A stretch of DNA of 64,000 nucleotides, taken from NCBI GenBank assembly GCA_965263365.1, contig OZ253672.1:1736001-1800000 (forward strand), in the 5' to 3' direction. The notes under the pieces were generated by a model. The model was not told the origin of the DNA, did no database searches, and was given only the letters and a program-made list of their open reading frames with translations. This document shows, in pieces, positions 43,676-51,859 of this stretch. Position 1 is the stretch's first letter. The number at the start of each line of letters is the position of its first letter. Source of the stretch: CANMUM01 sp965263365. Lineage in GTDB: Bacteria; Pseudomonadota; Alphaproteobacteria; Rhodobacterales; Rhodobacteraceae. Both the position numbers and the translations under genes were made by a program.

Positions 43676-44312
43676 AAAGTTCCTTGGCCTCATCTATAGT
43701 ATTAAAAAAGAACAACTTTCCATCACGCAATACTGCTGCCTCACGGCAAAAGGTTCGAATAAGTGTTTCATCGTGAGAGACAATTATTGCAGTTGCGTGC
43801 GAAAGCTTATCCGCCAATAAATTCGCTGCACGTCGGTTAAATTCCACATCAGTTGTAGACGGAAGGGATTCGTCAATTAAAAAAATATCATAATTCAACG
43901 ATAAGAGAATAGCATATCGTGCCCTTTCTCCCATTCCTGTAGAATACTCTTTCATCGGTCGATCAAAATACTCACCAATATCGGCTATATACCTACACTG
44001 AGCTTCGATCTCATCGACCTCCATGTCGTGCATACGCGCCAATAGTCTAACATTCTCAGCAGCTGATAATTTTGGACCAAGGCCTCCAATCGGACCAAGT
44101 GGAAATGAAACTTTACACTCTCGACGAATAATTCCTTCATCTTGTCGCTCTGTGCCTGCCATCATTTTAATAATCGTGGACTTACCGGAACCATTTTTTG
44201 CAAAAATACCAATGGACTTTCCAAGTTCTATTTTAAAACTTGCATCATCAAGTATGATTTTCCGCCGTTTTCCAGTCCAAAAAGACTTACTAACGTTTCG
44301 AAATTCAAGCAT
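43659..44312 (-). CDS. Capsule polysaccharide ABC exporter ATPase, KpsT-like
   Basis: A 217-residue ATPase. Walker A is FAKNGSGKSTI near residue 38, the signature is YSTGMGERARYAI, Walker B is YDIFLIDESL, and the switch is IVSHDETLI. Short length and the STGM signature match the KpsT/BexA group, which drive capsule polysaccharide across the inner membrane. It overlaps nhaA by eight bases upstream and the KpsE-like gene downstream. The permease partner (KpsM) is not in this window. Confidence 0.88.
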   Translation of the reverse strand: MLEFRNVSKSFWTGKRRKIILDDASFKIELGKSIGIFAKNGSGKSTIIKMMAGTERQDEGIIRRECKVSFPLGPIGGLGPKLSAAENVRLLARMHDMEVDEIEAQCRYIADIGEYFDRPMKEYSTGMGERARYAILLSLNYDIFLIDESLPSTTDVEFNRRAANLLADKLSHATAIIVSHDETLIRTFCREAAVLRDGKLFFFNTIDEAKELYDWTK

Positions 44313-45597
44313 CAGATTCCAAATCTCCAGGTTTCACCTTAAGCAGCTTCGCAAATATAAGTGAAACGGCAGCACCAAAGAAACTCAACAAAGCGCCCAT
44401 TTTTGCAGCGTCCAAAACTGACTGCATTGCGACAGCTTCTGTTCCAGTTAAATTCTCCAACTTAAATGCGGCTCCTGCAACAAAAAGTGAAACAGTAAAG
44501 CCTATAGATGCGATAGTCCCAACCAAAAATAGATGTCGAAAATTCATTCCCTCTGGCAATCCCAACTTCATTGGCTTTGCAGCGATCCATCCCATTACAA
44601 ATATTCCCAATGGTTTTCCAATAAGTAGGCCTCCTAGTACTGCATAAGTGGCTGGCCCCACGGCTGAAAACAATACGCCTGCGTTACACAATCCAAATAA
44701 AAACAAAACGATTTCAACAGGAATTGCTAGTGCGTGCTCCATAGTATTCAATAAATCATGTAAGTGTTTTTCCGCATCCGCAAAAATACCAAATGCTCTG
44801 TCGGCATGAGGAATGGCAGGAATTACCGGTAGCAACCCCAAAGCAGGGTGAATGCCCGCGTACTGAAATCCAAACCATGAAAAAATTCCCGCAATGACAT
44901 AAGGCCAAACTCCAAAGCGTTTTCTAATAAGTGTGGAATTCGGACGCCCTTGCAAACCCTTATCTTTTCGGCGCGGTAATTCATTGAAAAATAAGTAAAC
45001 AAAAAATGCCGCGCCAAACGAAACCAGCAGCCATTGGAGTTCAAGTTCACTAGAGGGATAGGCCACCGCGATAATTATAAGGCCCGCAGCGTCATCGGCG
45101 ATCGCAAGTAATAGTAAAAAACGAATTGCGGGATGACCTGCGCCAAAAATAATACGTGCAATCAGATAAGTAAACGCAATATCAGTTGCAGTTGGAATTG
45201 CCCAACCATTTTTGATCGCACTAAAAGCCTCTGAACCAAAAACATACGCAATCGCAAAATAGACAAGGATTGGTCCAAACATTCCACCAGAAGTCGCGAT
45301 TAAAGGCCCAAGGGCTTTCTTTCCCCTTAAAGAACCATCTTTCAAAACAATAGCTTCCCAGACTTCTTTGCCAGCAATAGCAAAAAATAAGGCCATTAAC
45401 ACATCATTTACAAGGTAGTGAATTGTTAAAGACCGATGCGCGCCATGTACATGACCAATCCAATCATTTTCCCAAAGGTTAAACTCGACAAATGCCTCGT
45501 ACGAATGGTAGTCGATGTTTGCCCAAAATAATGCCAACATAGCGCCGATCACCAGTAGCAAAGAATAGGTTTGTAGAAAGCTCCATACACGATACAT
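44305..45597 (-). CDS. nhaA: Na+/H+ antiporter NhaA
   Basis: A 430-residue membrane protein with about twelve hydrophobic segments. The paired aspartates of the ion site appear in AIADDAAGLIIIAVAY near residue 165, and NGWAIPTATDIAFT and GILLP-like GLLPVIPAIPHAD segments are family markers. NhaA swaps external protons for internal sodium, consistent with a marine habitat. It overlaps the capsule ATPase gene, an unusual partner, so the two may share a message. Confidence 0.92.
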   Translation of the reverse strand: MYRVWSFLQTYSLLLVIGAMLALFWANIDYHSYEAFVEFNLWENDWIGHVHGAHRSLTIHYLVNDVLMALFFAIAGKEVWEAIVLKDGSLRGKKALGPLIATSGGMFGPILVYFAIAYVFGSEAFSAIKNGWAIPTATDIAFTYLIARIIFGAGHPAIRFLLLLAIADDAAGLIIIAVAYPSSELELQWLLVSFGAAFFVYLFFNELPRRKDKGLQGRPNSTLIRKRFGVWPYVIAGIFSWFGFQYAGIHPALGLLPVIPAIPHADRAFGIFADAEKHLHDLLNTMEHALAIPVEIVLFLFGLCNAGVLFSAVGPATYAVLGGLLIGKPLGIFVMGWIAAKPMKLGLPEGMNFRHLFLVGTIASIGFTVSLFVAGAAFKLENLTGTEAVAMQSVLDAAKMGALLSFFGAAVSLIFAKLLKVKPGDLESDA

Positions 45598-45717
45598 TTA
45601 TATTATAATCCCAATTAAAAACTGTTAATCACTATTTCTCTTCAACTTCGAATAATGTATAGTAGATTCAAACTCAACTGTCGAGCTTACGGTCAAACCA
45701 CTTATTAAACTAAAAAA

Positions 45718-46380
45718 ATGAATTCAGATATTTCAAATTTAAGCCAAATGCTTAATCAAGAATTGTTTTTAGCCGCAAATCAAAATGATAAAATTGTTAC
45801 TCCTCTATTGTTCGATACGCCTGAACAAAAATTATATCTCGGGTTTTCATCACCATTAAATCTCGCACAGTTTTTTAAAACCGAAACACATTTCATCCAA
45901 ACTAGCTTGCAACAATTAATTGATAATTTGCTTCCAAACGATGTATGTTTTGGTCATGATTTTGGGCAAAAACATGCCTCAATCTACACAAGAAACGAAA
46001 TAGAGAGCTTTCTAAATGCTAAAAATGAGTTTGAATTTACTAAATTGCCGACAAATCCTATTTTTCGACGATTTAAGCCTAATTCTGAACTCAACAGAGC
46101 TCTAACGAAATTGTTAAATCAAAATCCTAAAAGCTATCGAGTAGGTTTAATTTTAGAAGCAGAAATAGGATTGATTGCATTCGTCGATACAAACGATGAA
46201 CATAACTATTTATTTGTGGATAAACTGAAATATTGCCTTCAAACTCATTGTGATGAAAATTACGTTTCCATTTGTGCATATAATGATGAACTGGAATTAA
46301 TTGAGCGTTTTATGGACAATATCTTATGGGCTCAGCAAAAAGTTAGATCGTCTATTTTAAAGCCTCCAAAACTAATATAA
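45718..46380 (+). CDS. Hypothetical protein, possibly SseB-like
   Basis: A 220-residue protein without signal peptide or membrane segment. The pattern LLFDTPEQKLYLGFSSP near residue 32 and SYRVGLILEAEIGLIAF near residue 141 faintly recalls SseB-domain proteins, which is a weak call. It stands alone between two minus-strand operons and is rich in Asn, Leu and Lys like its AT-rich neighbours. Confidence 0.45.
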   Translation: MNSDISNLSQMLNQELFLAANQNDKIVTPLLFDTPEQKLYLGFSSPLNLAQFFKTETHFIQTSLQQLIDNLLPNDVCFGHDFGQKHASIYTRNEIESFLNAKNEFEFTKLPTNPIFRRFKPNSELNRALTKLLNQNPKSYRVGLILEAEIGLIAFVDTNDEHNYLFVDKLKYCLQTHCDENYVSICAYNDELELIERFMDNILWAQQKVRSSILKPPKLI

Positions 46381-46392
46381 AATTTGCAAAAA

Positions 46393-46809
46393 TCACTCAG
46401 GTTCATTTTTAATGAATTTGAGTTGCGTTATATCATACGGCTTCTCTCGGTACTCATTTGCGCCTGCAGCTAACGATCGCTTTATGTCATTTGACTCGTC
46501 CGAACTCGATAGCATGGAAATAATCGGAATATCTCGATAACTACTATCTGATCTTATTTTCTCTACCGTCTCAATTCCACTCAAGCCTGGCATATTGATG
46601 TCCATTAATATTAAACACGGATATGTAGAATTATTTTGTTTAAGCACTTTAAGCCTTTCTAAACATTCTGTGCCCGAAAAAATCTGAACGAGCTCATTGG
46701 TCAATTCCGAACGCGTGTATGCGAACATCAGTATTTCTTGAAAGATAGGATCGTCATCAACTGCATAAATTGGTGCATTTCCAGAAATATAAATTTCGTT
46801 ATTTGCCAT
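46393..46809 (-). CDS. Single-domain response regulator
   Basis: A 138-residue receiver with no output domain. Acidic pocket AVDDDPIFQ (residues ~16-24), phosphoacceptor in LILMDINMPG near residue 75, Ser/Thr switch in MLSSSDE and Lys in YREKPYD. It starts two bases after the histidine kinase stop, so the pair is co-translated. It probably relays phosphate inside the polysaccharide operon. Confidence 0.9.
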   Translation of the reverse strand: MANNEIYISGNAPIYAVDDDPIFQEILMFAYTRSELTNELVQIFSGTECLERLKVLKQNNSTYPCLILMDINMPGLSGIETVEKIRSDSSYRDIPIISMLSSSDESNDIKRSLAAGANEYREKPYDITQLKFIKNEPE

Positions 46810-46811
46810 AT

Positions 46812-47552
46812 TTATTCCTCCTTAGGTCTGTACAAAAAATAAGCATTATGAAACCCCTCTTTAATTTGAGTCCAAAATTGACCCTCATGAATTTCTGCGA
46901 CATATTGACAAATCAGATATCCTAGCCCGCTTCCTGACAAAGCTATCGTATTAAAAGAATCTTCGGCTTCATTAGGCGAACTGTCAATTTTATTTGAAAA
47001 ACAGACAACAGATTTACATTCATCAACTGTGATATAGAGTTTTCTTGGATTGTCTCTTTCGCCGTAAGAAATGACGTTTTTAATTAGATTATCAACAAGA
47101 ACATCAACAATTTTCGGATAAACAAGAACTATACTGGATTCACTTTTTTTTATGGCTTTTAGCCTATACTCTGGCTCAAATGAATAATATTCTCCCGCAA
47201 TGCTATCAATTAGTTTGCAAATGTCTACCTCTGCTCGAACCAGGTTATCCCTTCTCCCTAATGTTATTGTTCTAAACGCATCAACAGATTGATATAGACG
47301 CAGACTAATGCTCTTAATTCGCTCCAACTTTTGGGCTAAGATATTATCTTCTTGAATCAGCGTATTGACGCTCATAATTGAAGAAAGATTGCATATGTTT
47401 CTTAATGGAGCTCTCAAATCATGTGCTAAGATCTCTGCAAATCGTTCCATATGTTTTGACTTTATTTGAATTTCTTCCATCAAACGATTTTTATGAGCTA
47501 ACTCAGATTTTAACTCGTTAATAATTATTTGAGATTCTTGCTTAGATTCCAT
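46812..47552 (-). CDS. Cytosolic sensor-less histidine kinase
   Basis: A 246-residue kinase beginning with a coiled coil, then the H-box FAEILAHDLRAPLRNI with His near residue 44, an N-box-like LVDNLIKNVISYG and a G2-like GSGLGYLICQYV. The usual DxGxG box is not apparent (FSNKIDSSPNE in its place), so ATP binding may be altered. No input domain or membrane segment is seen. Phosphate flow with the adjacent receiver and the upstream Hpt/receiver proteins is inferred. Confidence 0.85.
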   Translation of the reverse strand: MESKQESQIIINELKSELAHKNRLMEEIQIKSKHMERFAEILAHDLRAPLRNICNLSSIMSVNTLIQEDNILAQKLERIKSISLRLYQSVDAFRTITLGRRDNLVRAEVDICKLIDSIAGEYYSFEPEYRLKAIKKSESSIVLVYPKIVDVLVDNLIKNVISYGERDNPRKLYITVDECKSVVCFSNKIDSSPNEAEDSFNTIALSGSGLGYLICQYVAEIHEGQFWTQIKEGFHNAYFLYRPKEE

Positions 47553-47616
47553 TTATAAACTCTCTATCAAGTGCACTCTTAAAGATCGTAAAGATGCATT
47601 TTTGTTATTCATGCTT

Positions 47617-48405
47617 CTAAAAATTTAACCTTACTTTTACTTGTTGTAGTAGAGGGACATTTATTTCTTCCTTCAAAAATATTTTTATCACTTCATTTCG
47701 TCCTTGTGCCTTTATCGCTGTTTGAAATTCGGGAGGCAAGCTTCCAGAAATGGGAAGTATTTTACCAACTTCTCCTTGATATTTTTTTCCGGCGTATCTA
47801 ATTGAAACAGGCTGATTTAACTTGATGTCAAATATATATTCCTCAGGAATATATGCGAGAATATAAGTCTCTCCACCATAAATTCTCCCCATATTTTCAC
47901 CAAAATTAAACACTTCTCCAACAGAAGCTATTTCATCCGAAACAATACCATTTATATCGGCGTAAACTACTTGAGAATTGATGCCATCTAGTTCTGGTGC
48001 AAATATTTTACCAGCATCATTCGCTGTTATTGATTGCTTAGAACTTAGGCCTTCTGAATTAGAATTGAAAGTTAATGCTATATTAAGCGCTTGATTATTT
48101 TGACCAAATTCCGATTCAGGCAATGCAACAACTTCAAAAATTGGATCATTTACTTGAACCTCGTCACCTGGTTTCACATACACGCGCGTCACAATGTTTG
48201 GGAACCGTGCATCAATATTAATATAGTCTCTCTGAACAACTCCGCTGGCTTTTAGTAAAACGTAGTGCCCCCAAAAATAGTAAGTGATTACGGCAACAAA
48301 CATCGCTAAAAATAGTGTATAAATTAGTCTACCCAATTTACGCTTTGATTTTCGCAATTCATTTTCCATAATATCTGCACGTGTTCGATTTCGTAATTTT
48401 CTCAT
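47617..48405 (-). CDS. HlyD-like membrane-anchored partner of the glycan synthase
   Basis: A 262-residue protein with one membrane helix (LIYTLFLAMFVAVITYYFW, residues ~27-45) and a periplasmic barrel-sandwich hybrid domain (INIDARFPNIVTRVYVKPGDEV and DINGIVSDEIASVGEVF), then a beta-barrel with VSIRYAGKKYQGEVG. The long HlyD coiled coil is missing. This layout recalls the periplasmic part of Alg44, the partner of the alginate synthase Alg8. It starts two bases after the glycosyltransferase stop. Confidence 0.8.
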   Translation of the reverse strand: MRKLRNRTRADIMENELRKSKRKLGRLIYTLFLAMFVAVITYYFWGHYVLLKASGVVQRDYINIDARFPNIVTRVYVKPGDEVQVNDPIFEVVALPESEFGQNNQALNIALTFNSNSEGLSSKQSITANDAGKIFAPELDGINSQVVYADINGIVSDEIASVGEVFNFGENMGRIYGGETYILAYIPEEYIFDIKLNQPVSIRYAGKKYQGEVGKILPISGSLPPEFQTAIKAQGRNEVIKIFLKEEINVPLLQQVKVRLNF

Positions 48406-48407
48406 TA

Positions 48408-49679
48408 TTATTCCTCTAAAAATTCTCGCACCTTAAAAGGAACGTAATTGTCCTTTGAAACTCCTTGACGAAACCACTCGCGCAAATATGCAAATAATCG
48501 CAAGTGGCGCATAAAAATTATGGTGTAAAAAGTGTATATCGGCATCGATAAAAGATGTTTATAGAAACTAATACGCTGATTAATCCATTGGGCAAATAGA
48601 CACGCAACTAGGTCGTTAGCTAACATCACGATGTAAGTCGACACTAACGCGATTGGAGCCAATTCTTCAAAATAATAAATTAAAAATGCCAAATAGAATG
48701 GAGTTACAACCGCTGCGACAAAATTATATATAAAGAACTCAATTTGGTGAACCACGTCTTTAATGCTAAATCGGCGATCAGCCGGGTTAACCATTTCAGT
48801 GTATTTTTTGTATCGGACAAAAATTGCATCTGATTCCCAGCGCAATCGTTGATAAACTAGAGTTGTCCAGTTTTCTGGAACCCTGGTGAAACAAATTGCA
48901 TTTGTTTCAAATCTAATCTCCCAATTTCTCTCACGCATTTTCAACGAAATATCAAGATCTTCTCCTCGGCCTGAATCATAACCAAAAACATCATCTAAGG
49001 CTCTCTTTCTGAATATTGTAAATGCACCTGACGACAATGAAACTTGATTGATGATGTTGTTTGCGTACCGTCCCAAATTTATTGAAATAAAGTACTCAAT
49101 GGCTTGCATCCGTGTGATCAAATTTTTCTCATCATTTGCAGGCACGACATTACCTGAAACCATTCCTACGCGTTCGTCGTCAAAACCCTCTAGACCAATC
49201 CGCATCGCATGAATTTCAAGCGTACAGTCACAATCCAGTACAACCGCAAATTCATTTCTAATCGACCTCAGACCCAAATTTAAAGCAGCAGGTTTACCAC
49301 CTCTAAGATCAAGGTGATGAGCTAAGTCAATTAAACCTTCATCAGCAAGTTTAACAATTTCTTTTTTCATATTGTCAGTTGAGCCATCACTTACGACAAT
49401 AATTTGTTCAGGAGGATGGGACTGTTCTCGAATTGCTAAAACAGTACTTCGAATCGTAGAGCCTTCGTTATGCCCAACAATTAAGGAGGTATAATTAGGT
49501 AGCACTTTTTTCGCAGTCGTTTTAAGATATTTTGGTGACCTTATTGCACTCAAAGCCCCGCTTAAAAAAAGCAGCAAATATCGCGGAAGCTCAAAAACAA
49601 TAAATGGAAGCACGATTAATAGCACTCCATACGCTCCAATGGCGTCCATAAAATATAAAGAATCTCTAAGAATTTCCAT
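48408..49679 (-). CDS. Processive family-2 glycosyltransferase (exopolysaccharide synthase)
   Basis: A 423-residue membrane glycosyltransferase. N-terminal helices precede the GT-A domain: VSDGSTDNM, the DCDCTL (D-x-D) site near residue 150, GRGEDLDISLKM as the TED-like base, and the processive signature QRLRWESD near residue 283, followed by three or more C-terminal membrane segments. It belongs with chitin/hyaluronan/alginate-type synthases, so it makes and exports a linear polysaccharide; sugar unknown. Its ATG overlaps the stop of the upstream regulator (TAATG). Confidence 0.87.
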   Translation of the reverse strand: MEILRDSLYFMDAIGAYGVLLIVLPFIVFELPRYLLLFLSGALSAIRSPKYLKTTAKKVLPNYTSLIVGHNEGSTIRSTVLAIREQSHPPEQIIVVSDGSTDNMKKEIVKLADEGLIDLAHHLDLRGGKPAALNLGLRSIRNEFAVVLDCDCTLEIHAMRIGLEGFDDERVGMVSGNVVPANDEKNLITRMQAIEYFISINLGRYANNIINQVSLSSGAFTIFRKRALDDVFGYDSGRGEDLDISLKMRERNWEIRFETNAICFTRVPENWTTLVYQRLRWESDAIFVRYKKYTEMVNPADRRFSIKDVVHQIEFFIYNFVAAVVTPFYLAFLIYYFEELAPIALVSTYIVMLANDLVACLFAQWINQRISFYKHLLSMPIYTFYTIIFMRHLRLFAYLREWFRQGVSKDNYVPFKVREFLEE

Positions 49680-51418
49680 TATGTTCCCAAATCGTGTGGA
49701 TCAAATACGCGTGAGACAGCTTCTAATGGCAACCGAATCTCATTCCGAATGCGTTTCAACGAATTTTCTACATCAGTTAAAAGGCTCTCTTTATTTCCCG
49801 ATTGTGTGAGTAAATAATTGTGGGTCGTTCCCGAGCCAACTATTTGACGATCTGACAACGTTTCGCTTAACATTTGAGTAAGCATTTCTCGAGCTTGATT
49901 ACAGTCTCTAACACCGTATTCACGCTCCAACGCACGCAAATTTTTAAACCCAATACTGATCAGAAAGAACTCTTTTCCATTTTCATTGAATTCTTTTGCC
50001 ATTGAGTTCAACTCAACGACCATGTCTATTGGAATGTCAGAAAATTTGAAGGTTCTTCTCACATCGCCCAGCGCAATGCGCCCTGCTTCAATAAATTCCT
50101 GTCCGCTAGTTGATAGCTGATAAGAATTTAGGTCAGTTGATTTAGCCTGCTCACCTTTAAACTTACGGCCTGTATCAATACAAATGTACTCGATATCTGG
50201 CTCGTCAAATTTCTCACCAGATTCTTCGCAAATTAACATCGTCCCCGGTTTGTCATAATCCTTGCCAAAGTGAGTGAGTTCTACATTGCAACGCGGACAA
50301 ATAAGATCATATCCTTGCTTAAATTCGCTCATTGGCGCCTGCCAACCACATCGATAGTGGTGAAGGTAGTATTCTTCTCTTAAATTTGCACTTCCGCTGG
50401 TCGGACAAATTTCACGCGCAATAATTCTGCCAGAGTTACTTTCTGGATCCCTATTTATGCGCTCGAAAAACTGTGATTCCATCAGACCGCGCTTAACTAA
50501 ACTCTCAGCGGCCTCAATAACTCTTTGAGCAGAAATGAGGGTGTTAAAGTGCGCGCATTCTGGATTTTCCCAAGTTAACTCAGGCATGAGTTTTTGACCC
50601 GACATATACATTCTCGATATTAACAGCTCCTCGTCATTTTCGGGCAAATCAAAATCGGTATGTATTGTTGATCGACGGTCCGCAAAATCATTAATGATTT
50701 CTGCAAGCTTTTCTTTTGAATCCTCTATTGACGTAATTGTACAATCAGCGCGATGTCCAAGAGTTTGCGTAAGGTCAACAATCGGTGTCAAGTGCAGGCC
50801 TTTCACCTTCGCAACAAGATCTATATCTTGCTCTCTTAGTGGCTCATGAATTATTAAAGCATCTGGAATACCTTCGCTCGTAATCCGCATTGAAACAGCA
50901 TTTCGGAATGAGCCATAAAAATCGCGTGGATAGTGGATAAGATAATAGTCCGTATCTTCGAGCGGCAACTCAGTTGTTTCTGGAACTTTAGCTTTATCTA
51001 CAACTTCGCGATCATCTGAAAGATATATTCTCTGAACTGAATCTTCGTTTTCAATGATTGGAATAATTTCATCGATTTTAAAAGGTTTAGAGAGCACATA
51101 ATCAAAATGAGTCACATCTCCTTCCGCTTCTCGCAAGCCCTCAAGATCACCGGTAAATGCAATCAATCTTGGGATGAGTGCGCCTTGGCGTTTAGAAAGA
51201 TATTTAACAGTGGCCTCTAAGCCGGTCATAACAGGTAAATGAAAATCTACGATCGCTATATCGAAGTCTCTTTCAGTCAATAATTCTAGAGTTTCTTTAC
51301 CATCATTCGCAATCGACACTTCATGACCGCGTTGATTTAAAACAAGTTTTACGATGTCTTGAGTGGCGGCGGCATCTTCTGCCAGCAAAACTCTTTTTTT
51401 AACCATGGAATCTGTCAT
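49679..51418 (-). CDS. Receiver - TackOD1-like - degenerate GGDEF regulator
   Basis: A 579-residue three-part protein. Residues ~8-130 are a receiver (LLAEDAAATQD; phosphoacceptor in IAIVDFHLPVMTG; VLSKPFK). Residues ~265-430 resemble the TackOD1 output domain, including LHHYRCGWQAPMSEFKQGYD, LICPRCNVELTHFG and CEESGEKF. Several expected zinc cysteines are replaced (CPTSGSANL, IDTGRKF). The C-terminal ~150 residues have a GGDEF-fold pattern (FLISIGFKNLRALEREYG), but the signature position reads GSGTTHNYLL, so no cyclase activity is expected. It sits directly between an Hpt gene and the glycan synthase gene, so it probably transmits phosphorelay signals to the synthase. Confidence 0.8.
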   Translation of the reverse strand: MTDSMVKKRVLLAEDAAATQDIVKLVLNQRGHEVSIANDGKETLELLTERDFDIAIVDFHLPVMTGLEATVKYLSKRQGALIPRLIAFTGDLEGLREAEGDVTHFDYVLSKPFKIDEIIPIIENEDSVQRIYLSDDREVVDKAKVPETTELPLEDTDYYLIHYPRDFYGSFRNAVSMRITSEGIPDALIIHEPLREQDIDLVAKVKGLHLTPIVDLTQTLGHRADCTITSIEDSKEKLAEIINDFADRRSTIHTDFDLPENDEELLISRMYMSGQKLMPELTWENPECAHFNTLISAQRVIEAAESLVKRGLMESQFFERINRDPESNSGRIIAREICPTSGSANLREEYYLHHYRCGWQAPMSEFKQGYDLICPRCNVELTHFGKDYDKPGTMLICEESGEKFDEPDIEYICIDTGRKFKGEQAKSTDLNSYQLSTSGQEFIEAGRIALGDVRRTFKFSDIPIDMVVELNSMAKEFNENGKEFFLISIGFKNLRALEREYGVRDCNQAREMLTQMLSETLSDRQIVGSGTTHNYLLTQSGNKESLLTDVENSLKRIRNEIRLPLEAVSRVFDPHDLGT

Positions 51419-51455
51419 TGAATTGGTTTCAACTTTCTTAGATATAAAATAAATA

Positions 51456-51770
51456 TTAGTATAAGCTTGATTTTTCGGGTGTTAATTGATCACAGGAATG
51501 CTCGAAAACCGTGAGTAGTTCTGCGCTTTGTTGAGTTAAACTTTCACCCGAGGCTATTAATTTCTTCAAATGTTGCTCTAAGTTGAGTGCCGCGTTTGAA
51601 TAAGTTTCAAAACCTATTGAGCCGGCTGCTCCCTTAATCGTGTGCGCACCCAATCGCGCCTCATCTATATTTGGAGGATCCGATTTTAAATATTCAATTA
51701 CTGATAAACCACTTTGCTTTAAGGACAGGGTATGCTTTTCGACCAATTCACGTAATGCGTTATCAGACAT
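51456..51770 (-). CDS. Histidine phosphotransfer (Hpt) protein
   Basis: A 104-residue helical protein with the Hpt motif AHTIKGAAGSIGF; the phosphorylated His is near residue 43. It is the first gene of the six-gene minus-strand operon and likely passes phosphate to the receiver of the next protein. Confidence 0.9.
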   Translation of the reverse strand: MSDNALRELVEKHTLSLKQSGLSVIEYLKSDPPNIDEARLGAHTIKGAAGSIGFETYSNAALNLEQHLKKLIASGESLTQQSAELLTVFEHSCDQLTPEKSSLY

Positions 51771-51859
51771 AATTTCCTCGAAAAAATTTAAATATTCGAA
51801 GCATTATGCGGCCAAGAAGCAAATTTTTGGTTAAAACTATAATAATAAAAGGTAAATTT

